This document shows, in pieces, positions 59,172 to 64,000 of a stretch of 64,000 nucleotides of DNA. Origin of the DNA: Psychrobacter sp. FME13 (GTDB lineage: Bacteria; Pseudomonadota; Gammaproteobacteria; Pseudomonadales; Moraxellaceae). Both the position numbers and the translations under genes were made by a program. How positions within the stretch are numbered: position 1 is the stretch's first letter; the number at the start of each line of letters is the position of its first letter. The stretch spans positions 27,523-91,522 of the forward strand of contig NZ_RRYV01000001.1 in assembly GCF_014861395.1 (NCBI RefSeq). Direction: 5' to 3'. Below the pieces are notes generated by a model, which had not been told where the DNA came from, made no database searches, and saw only the letters and a program-made list of their open reading frames with translations.

Positions 59172-60152
59172 GTGAATGTGAGTTATTTGTTTAAGGACTT
59201 CTTAAGTCTTGAAGATGTAGGTGAGTATATAAACCAGTATGGGTATTCTTATAACTTAGAAATAGAAGAAGATTACTATAGATTGAAAGATGCTATCTTA
59301 GACCTTCATAACGAACAGAAACTGAGCATCGTATTTCATTATAATGATTTTGCTACTATTGAAACGCTAAAGATTGCTGAAAATGGTTCAATTGAACAAA
59401 TAGAAGAATTTGAGTTCTATATATCAGGATACTTCCATGTACCAGAAGCTCCCTCAGTACTAAAAGACGAAGCGAATTTAAGAATAATACAAAACTATTA
59501 CAGCTATTATTTACTGCATGATAAGGATGAACTGCCGATTTATGATAATGATAATAAATATAAAAATATAATTGGTAGTAGGTTTACTTCAATAGAGTTT
59601 GGTGATGATATGGCACCGTCAATCGTAGAGCTTTCTGATTTGAGATTTCCTAAGGCTGATTTAGATAAGTTGTTCAATGAAAAAAGTAGCGAGTTAAAAA
59701 GCGTCAAAGATGAGTTATCAGACGTACAAGCACAAAATGCGAAATTAGTTGCTGATATAGAGGAAAATAAAACTACCGGCAGTTCTTCAATGGGAACATC
59801 AACAGTAGCGCATGGAAAACCTAAGACCAATGAGCAATTAATAGAAGCATTAACAACTGCTAACAATCAAATAGCAGACCTTAAAAGCCAACTTGTACAA
59901 GCCAAAGCTGAATTAGCAGACAAACTAGTTGATGATAAGAAGTTAGCGCCCAACTCAGAAGCTAAAGTAGCTGAGCTAATCTATACCTTATTGAGTGAAC
60001 TTAAATATGAACTGACACTAGGCGGTAAAGGCAAAACTAACCTATTAATCGAGAGTGCTTCAAAAAACCTCAACACCCCACTATCACCTAATTTTATAGC
60101 TTACTGGTTAAAAAAAGCCTATCAGCTAAAAATTAAAGACCTAAATAATTAG
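59172..60152 (+). CDS. Coiled-coil protein of unknown function
   Basis: I do not recognise this 326-residue, acidic, AT-rich protein. Residues 1-150 are globular and rich in Tyr/Asp/Glu, 170-200 and 225-255 are coiled coils (ELKSVKDELSDVQAQNAKLV; LTTANNQIADLKSQLVQAKA), and the C-terminal ~60 residues (GGKGKTNLLIESASKNLNTP, SPNFIAYWLKKAYQLKIKDL) look like a small conserved accessory domain. The start is a GTG, either 59172 or 59178 (better spaced from AGGGG). There is no signal peptide. Its position after a tRNA gene and its composition suggest an acquired gene, without proof. Confidence 0.6.
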   Translation: MNVSYLFKDFLSLEDVGEYINQYGYSYNLEIEEDYYRLKDAILDLHNEQKLSIVFHYNDFATIETLKIAENGSIEQIEEFEFYISGYFHVPEAPSVLKDEANLRIIQNYYSYYLLHDKDELPIYDNDNKYKNIIGSRFTSIEFGDDMAPSIVELSDLRFPKADLDKLFNEKSSELKSVKDELSDVQAQNAKLVADIEENKTTGSSSMGTSTVAHGKPKTNEQLIEALTTANNQIADLKSQLVQAKAELADKLVDDKKLAPNSEAKVAELIYTLLSELKYELTLGGKGKTNLLIESASKNLNTPLSPNFIAYWLKKAYQLKIKDLNN

Positions 60153-60282
60153 GGTCATATCGTCATGTTTTAGGGGCATATGACCGTCATATGACCTTAT
60201 CTGACCCCCTTATCTCCGTATACCATAGAACTATGTTGAAAGTCGTAGAATACCTTTACGGCTCAATACACAATATGGAGCT

Positions 60283-60444
60283 ATGAGCATGACCCAGCAC
60301 AACCAACCACCGCATAACGCGCCTAGCAATTTATTAAAACGACTACTCCCGATACTAAAAATGGTACTCAGTATTCTATTACCTTACTTGCTATCACCGC
60401 CTGATATCCACATTCATATCCATCACATTAATATCATATTTTAG
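60283..60444 (+). CDS. Small His-rich membrane-type ORF
   Basis: A 53-codon frame: MSMTQHNQPPHNAPSNLLKR, then one hydrophobic stretch (LLPILKMVLSILLPYLLS) and a tail of alternating His and Ile (PPDIHIHIHHINIIF). GGAG precedes; the second ATG (60289) is at ideal spacing. The translation signals and single membrane segment make it plausible, but its reality is unproven. The rest of 60153-60546 holds no other gene; CATATGACCGTCATATGACC at ~60178 contains a short direct repeat. Confidence 0.4.
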   Translation: MSMTQHNQPPHNAPSNLLKRLLPILKMVLSILLPYLLSPPDIHIHIHHINIIF

Positions 60445-60546
60445 CGCTAAAAAACTAAGCACTACCCTAGCCGATACTTGTCATCTATAGACTTTTATAG
60501 AGCGAGCCGTTAGGGTAAATGCTACACCTTTACACTGGTTTATCTT

Positions 60547-61521
60547 ATGTCCGAGCCTATCGCTCAGTCCAACTCTACCCGCCTTATAGATAACACTCAT
60601 TGGGAGCGTTACCGCCGACCTTATGTGCGCGATTTGGCTTATGTACTGGCGTGTCCTAATGTCTTGACGCATTGGCTAGACTTTGCACCGCATGAGAACA
60701 CACATGCTGTTTCAGTACATAACGCTAGCTTTTGGCAGTCGCAGTTTGAGGCGTATGAGCAACGATTAATGGAGCTAGACACCACCACTGACTATCAAGC
60801 ACTGACTCGCTACTTACTCAAGCGCCCAAGCCCCAATCGACTAGGGTTTCACTTTGAAGGGTTGGTGTCATTTTGGTTAGAAGATGGGTTTGCGCGCAAG
60901 CTGCATCCGTATGAGACACTGGCTAATAATGTGCAGCTCTATAATGGCAAACAGACCACTGGTGAGCTAGATTTAATCTTATACAATCATGCAGAGCAGC
61001 TGGTCGAGCATTGGGAACTAGCCATCAAGTTCTTTATGGGCTCCGCGCCGTTCGAGCCTATAAACTGGGTAGGAATCAACTCTAAAGACAATCTACAGCG
61101 CAAGATGACACACATGCAAACCAAGCAGTTTCGAGCGGTGTGGGTGGATACGGAAAACCATGGACACGTTAAAATCGATAAGCGTTATGGCGTTATAAAA
61201 GGACGATTCTTTGTACCATTGAATACACATAACTTTAGCTATCCTAGCTGGCTAGCATCTAACTTTCCGCTACATGAATGGTGTGATAAAAATGATCCAG
61301 CTACCCTAGCTACAATCAATATGGCGACATTGCGAGCCGCACATTATATTGAGTGGTTTACCAAGCGTAGCTTTTATGATGAGCGCAATGTTTATGATCG
61401 ACATAACGTTTATGATAAACAGCAGCCACCAGTAGTTTGTACTGGTGACACACCGCTCGCATCAGGGCTGTACTTTGCAGGTGATAGACCAATCGTTATC
61501 TATACGAGACAGCACAACTAA
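60547..61521 (+). CDS. DUF1853-family protein
   Basis: The 324-residue protein has the DUF1853 pattern: RPYVRDLAYVLACPNVL near the start, RLGFHFEGLVSFWLEDG, TGELDLILYNHAEQLVEHWE, LAIKFFMG, and the Lys/Gln-rich region that follows. The conserved Glu-Asp and Glu-x-Lys (GELD...ELAIKF) resemble a PD-(D/E)xK nuclease core, an inference from pattern only. Function unknown. Single gene on the plus strand. Confidence 0.8.
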   Translation: MSEPIAQSNSTRLIDNTHWERYRRPYVRDLAYVLACPNVLTHWLDFAPHENTHAVSVHNASFWQSQFEAYEQRLMELDTTTDYQALTRYLLKRPSPNRLGFHFEGLVSFWLEDGFARKLHPYETLANNVQLYNGKQTTGELDLILYNHAEQLVEHWELAIKFFMGSAPFEPINWVGINSKDNLQRKMTHMQTKQFRAVWVDTENHGHVKIDKRYGVIKGRFFVPLNTHNFSYPSWLASNFPLHEWCDKNDPATLATINMATLRAAHYIEWFTKRSFYDERNVYDRHNVYDKQQPPVVCTGDTPLASGLYFAGDRPIVIYTRQHN

Positions 61522-61564
61522 TGGTAAGGGTTTTTATAAAATCATCCTCACCTAATCAGCACTC

Positions 61565-62095
61565 TCAATAATTCTCAATCACTTGCATCAGCTCATACCT
61601 CAACATATCAGCACTCGGTATCCGCTCCGCATGAAATCGCACCATCGCAATCCCTGCACTGGCTAAAGCTTTGTCTTTCTTATCATCAGCCTTTTGACGC
61701 GCTTTACTCGTGTGGGTCCAATCATCAAGCTCGATAGCAACCAGTGTGGTCTGAGCATCCATATCTACGATTACATAATCGACGCTTTGACGGCAGATAC
61801 GGTTGAACCAAAAGCTACGCTCAGAGGTCTCGGTACTATTGGCTTCAATAATTCGTGATAGCTGAACTTGGACAAATATGTGATATTCAGGCAGCGCATT
61901 GCTTAATTTTTTAAAAAATATTACCTCAGTATCTGTCATGATTGGCATCGGTGCAAATGGCCAAATAGCCAAATCATCGCCGCGTACAGGCTTGGGATCA
62001 GGCTCACTACTTTGACGTTTTGACAATAACTTGGGTAACGTAATCAGCCCTAAAAACCCAACGGCCAATATTAAAAATACAACGCCAAATGACAT
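61565..62095 (-). CDS. Membrane-anchored DUF2726 protein
   Basis: The 176-residue protein has an N-terminal membrane helix (VVFLILAVGFLGLITLPKLL) and a DUF2726 domain (MTDTEVIFFKKLSNALPEYH, SVDYVIVDMDAQTTLVAIEL, DDWTH). The Asp...Glu-Leu-Asp-Asp pattern resembles restriction-endonuclease-like folds (D-x(n)-ExxD). It is convergent with the DUF1853 gene. Confidence 0.8.
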   Translation of the reverse strand: MSFGVVFLILAVGFLGLITLPKLLSKRQSSEPDPKPVRGDDLAIWPFAPMPIMTDTEVIFFKKLSNALPEYHIFVQVQLSRIIEANSTETSERSFWFNRICRQSVDYVIVDMDAQTTLVAIELDDWTHTSKARQKADDKKDKALASAGIAMVRFHAERIPSADMLRYELMQVIENY

Positions 62096-62428
62096 GGTTT
62101 TACCTTATACAATATGAGAGTGACTGGCTAAAGTGATAACTTTGCTATTTTATAAAAGCCATTTACGGACAGTCACGGCAGGTCAACCTTTTTAGGCTGA
62201 CAGGTTATAAAGAAAGAAAATCGGTGCTTATCGTAACCAAGCTTTTGCCAATCGGCAAACGGTAAAGCAAAAAACACGACATCAGATGTCGTGTTTTAAT
62301 CATAGAAATAGTTAGATAAGAGAGTCCAAACAAACTTAAGCGTGTTGAGCTTGCGTAAATAGGCAGTACCATGATCGAAGGATCAAACACGCTCCGGTTA
62401 AAACGCTACATATTACTTAGGCAATAGG
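62096..62428. other. Intergenic region before DUF2726 gene
   Basis: 333 bases without a gene, between the LysM-SPOR gene and the DUF2726 gene. Only the terminator at 62271-62297 stands out. Confidence 0.5.
62271..62297 (-). terminator. Terminator downstream of LysM-SPOR gene
   Basis: AAAACACGACATC/GATGTCGTGTTTT is a perfect 13-bp stem with a single-base centre (likely a 3-5 base loop in RNA), T-rich on both strands, ~130 bases after the stop codon. Confidence 0.75.
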
Positions 62429-63643
62429 CTAGCGCCAGAATAACACCCAAGCACCTGTTGTATCGACCTTAGGGTCGCTATTAATTTTATCTTTTAGGGC
62501 CAAAGCTGCAATTTTACCACGCTCAGGACCAACGATAACTCGGACACCGCGACTGGTACGACTGGTTTTAACTTGATAGCCTGCTGCTTGGAATTTTTTT
62601 GCCAAATCATCCGCTCTGGCTTGATCGTCTGCCAAGGCTACCTGCACACCAAAGTTGCCTTTTGCATCAGTTTCTTTCACTTGCTGACGAGCTTCACTGA
62701 GTTTTTGCTGCGCTTCACGTTTAGCCTCAGCTGACTTCTTAGCTAACGCTTCTTCTTTTTTACGTTTTTCTTCACGTGCTTTTTCAGCTGCTGCCGCTTC
62801 ACGCTCTAAACGTTGTATTTGAAGGCGTGATGGAATCGTTATACTTTGCCCCAACTGTAACGATGATGACGGTGAGATATCATTGGCTTGAGCCAAGACT
62901 TCTACTGGTATGTTGTATTGTCTTGCAAGCTTAATAAGTCCATCGCCTCTTTTCACTTGATATTCAATAGGGGATTTTGGTGGCTCTTTTTTAGCCGCTT
63001 CGGCAGCTTCTTTTTTCTTCTTCTCCTCTGCTAATGCTTTGGCTTTAGCTTCGGCCTCAGCTTTCTTTTTAGCATCTGCTTGTTTCTTGGCTTCAGCCTG
63101 TTTCTTTAGCTCCGCTTCTTTTTTGCTCTCTGCTAATTTTTTAGCAACGGCTTGTTCTTTAATCTCAGCCTCTCTCTTTGCTTCTTGAGCTGCTTCTTGC
63201 TGTTCACTCTCAGTCGGCTTATTATCAGTACGAGGCTGAACAGTCAGAGAATCAGTAATATTTTGTGCCGTTTCTGAGTCGTCACTATCATTACTAATAG
63301 GTGCACTATTAGCCAGATACTGCTGGCTTTCTGCGCGTGCTTTAGCCAGTGCTTCTGCCTCAGCCGCCTCTTGTTCTGTCAAAAACTGCTGCGCACGCTT
63401 TTCTTGCTCTGCGACACGGGCTGCGCGCTCTTTTTGTTTTTGTGCCAAGATACGTTTTTCTGTCTCGATATCTGTGGTCAACGGCTGTGCCGATGCGTTC
63501 TCAGTACTTGGTTCATCTATCATCGCTGATACTGGTGCGGGTTCACTATTACTATCACCAATCTGTTGCACCATAGCGTATAGCATCACGCTACCGCCTA
63601 TAATCATCCCAATGCCCAATAAGGCTTGTCTCGAAAAGTTCAT
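62429..63643 (-). CDS. LysM and SPOR domain envelope protein
   Basis: The 404-residue inner-membrane protein has an N-terminal helix (ALLGIGMIIGGSVMLYAM) and a very long Ala/Lys/Glu-rich TolA-like helical stretch (about residues 60-220). It then has a LysM domain (YQVKRGDGLIKLARQYNIPV...LGQSITIPS, about 228-273), more helix, and a C-terminal SPOR domain (GNFGVQVALADDQARADDLA...VIVGPERGKIAALALKDKI). SPOR domains bind denuded glycan at division sites and LysM binds peptidoglycan, so a role at the septum is likely. No named family member is recognised. Confidence 0.85.
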   Translation of the reverse strand: MNFSRQALLGIGMIIGGSVMLYAMVQQIGDSNSEPAPVSAMIDEPSTENASAQPLTTDIETEKRILAQKQKERAARVAEQEKRAQQFLTEQEAAEAEALAKARAESQQYLANSAPISNDSDDSETAQNITDSLTVQPRTDNKPTESEQQEAAQEAKREAEIKEQAVAKKLAESKKEAELKKQAEAKKQADAKKKAEAEAKAKALAEEKKKKEAAEAAKKEPPKSPIEYQVKRGDGLIKLARQYNIPVEVLAQANDISPSSSLQLGQSITIPSRLQIQRLEREAAAAEKAREEKRKKEEALAKKSAEAKREAQQKLSEARQQVKETDAKGNFGVQVALADDQARADDLAKKFQAAGYQVKTSRTSRGVRVIVGPERGKIAALALKDKINSDPKVDTTGAWVLFWR

Positions 63644-63849
63644 CCGTTTACGTCTCTTAGTTGGTAATAAGGTTGATTGAGCGGCATCGCTACTCTCTCA
63701 AATTATATTATTAATAGCATTAGGGCGTGTTTTCAATTCAATCGACAGCCATCTAAATGGACTAAAAAAGACTGAATTTTGCCACCAATTATGTCAATCA
63801 ACTTTCAAACTATAGTTATAATGCTTAGATTAACACACCAAGTGCAACG
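63644..63849. other. Intergenic region with repeat and IS30 end
   Basis: Holds repeat copy 3 and, from about 63825, the terminal sequence of the IS30-type element (ATTAACACACCAAGTGCAAC), which matches the usual ends of Acinetobacter/Psychrobacter IS30 relatives. Confidence 0.5.
63723..63800. repeat. MITE-like repeat, copy 3
   Basis: Begins GGGCGTGTTTTCAATTCAAT, continues CGACAGCCATCTAAATGGAC and TTTTGCCACCAATTATGTCA; the left end is almost identical to copy 1. It stops before the second inverted repeat, perhaps because of the IS30 insertion next to it. Confidence 0.65.
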
Positions 63850-64000
63850 CTAAATTATATTATAGAACACCTGATTGGGCGTTTTAAACCCTAAGCGTTT
63901 TCTTGGTCTGTTGTTTAGTTTATTCTCAATGTCCTGTATCTCATTATCAGAGACTTGTCTAAAGTCACAACCCTTAGGCAAGAACTCTCTGATTAGGCCG
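63850..64000 (-). mobile_element. IS30-family transposase, C-terminal part (runs off window)
   Basis: The minus-strand frame encodes GLIREFLPKGCDFRQVSDNE, then IENKLNNRPRKRLGFKTP and NQVFYNII-stop, the well-known IS30 transposase C-terminus with the catalytic-core end. The rest lies beyond 64000. A terminal-repeat-like sequence follows the stop. Confidence 0.88.

Noticed and set aside
58938..60152. tRNA-Pro as an island attachment site
   Set aside because: No integrase next to it and no repeat of the tRNA 3' end was found downstream.

Overview
The window looks like a chromosomal segment of a gammaproteobacterium of the Moraxellaceae, most likely Psychrobacter or a close relative. This is inferred from the protein sequences, the moderately AT-rich composition, and an IS30-type end resembling Acinetobacter/Psychrobacter elements. 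It was not confirmed by a search.

Layout. 1-15.1 kb is core chromosome: a YetF/DUF421 membrane protein, a cold-shock protein with a long leader, the ilvB-ilvN-ilvC branched-chain amino acid genes, a DUF4124 protein, divergent nnr and queG, a Kbp-like BON-LysM protein, the fatty-acid genes fabD-fabG-acpP, and yceD/rpmF. 15.3-33.8 kb is an accessory block (below). 34.3-49.1 kb holds yciO and then the complete S10, spc and alpha ribosomal operons on the minus strand (rpsJ to rplQ, with secY and rpoA). 49.5-54.8 kb holds rng, maf and mreBCD on the minus strand. 55.4-59.0 kb holds gatCAB and a tRNA-Pro(GGG) on the plus strand. 59.1-64 kb holds an unknown coiled-coil protein, a tiny His-rich ORF, DUF1853 and DUF2726 proteins, a LysM-SPOR envelope protein and the edge of an IS30-family element.

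The main discovery is the accessory block. The host gene for elongation factor P hydroxylase (epmC/yfcM) is cut exactly inside its HExxH motif. Its 5' part ends at about 15671 and its 3' part resumes at about 33482. Joining the two parts restores an uninterrupted 248-residue EpmC. The ~17.8 kb between them carries an Arc-like regulator with a perfect palindromic operator, a frameshifted mini ribbon-helix-helix gene, three consecutive overlapping tyrosine-recombinase-family genes plus a small HTH/coiled-coil gene, and then a second, divergent but apparently intact epmC homologue. After that come defence cargo (an OLD-family ATPase/TOPRIM nuclease and a type I restriction-modification system hsdM-hsdS-hsdR) and an unexplained secreted protein between hsdS and hsdR. 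The simplest reading is a multi-recombinase defence island that inserts into epmC and brings its own replacement copy, diverged at the target so that it should not itself be a target.

Smaller observations: three copies of a short inverted-repeat (MITE-like) sequence, one of them between mreC and mreD; two unrelated tandem repeats upstream of ilvB; and a terminator-like hairpin inside the spc operon between rpsH and rplF.
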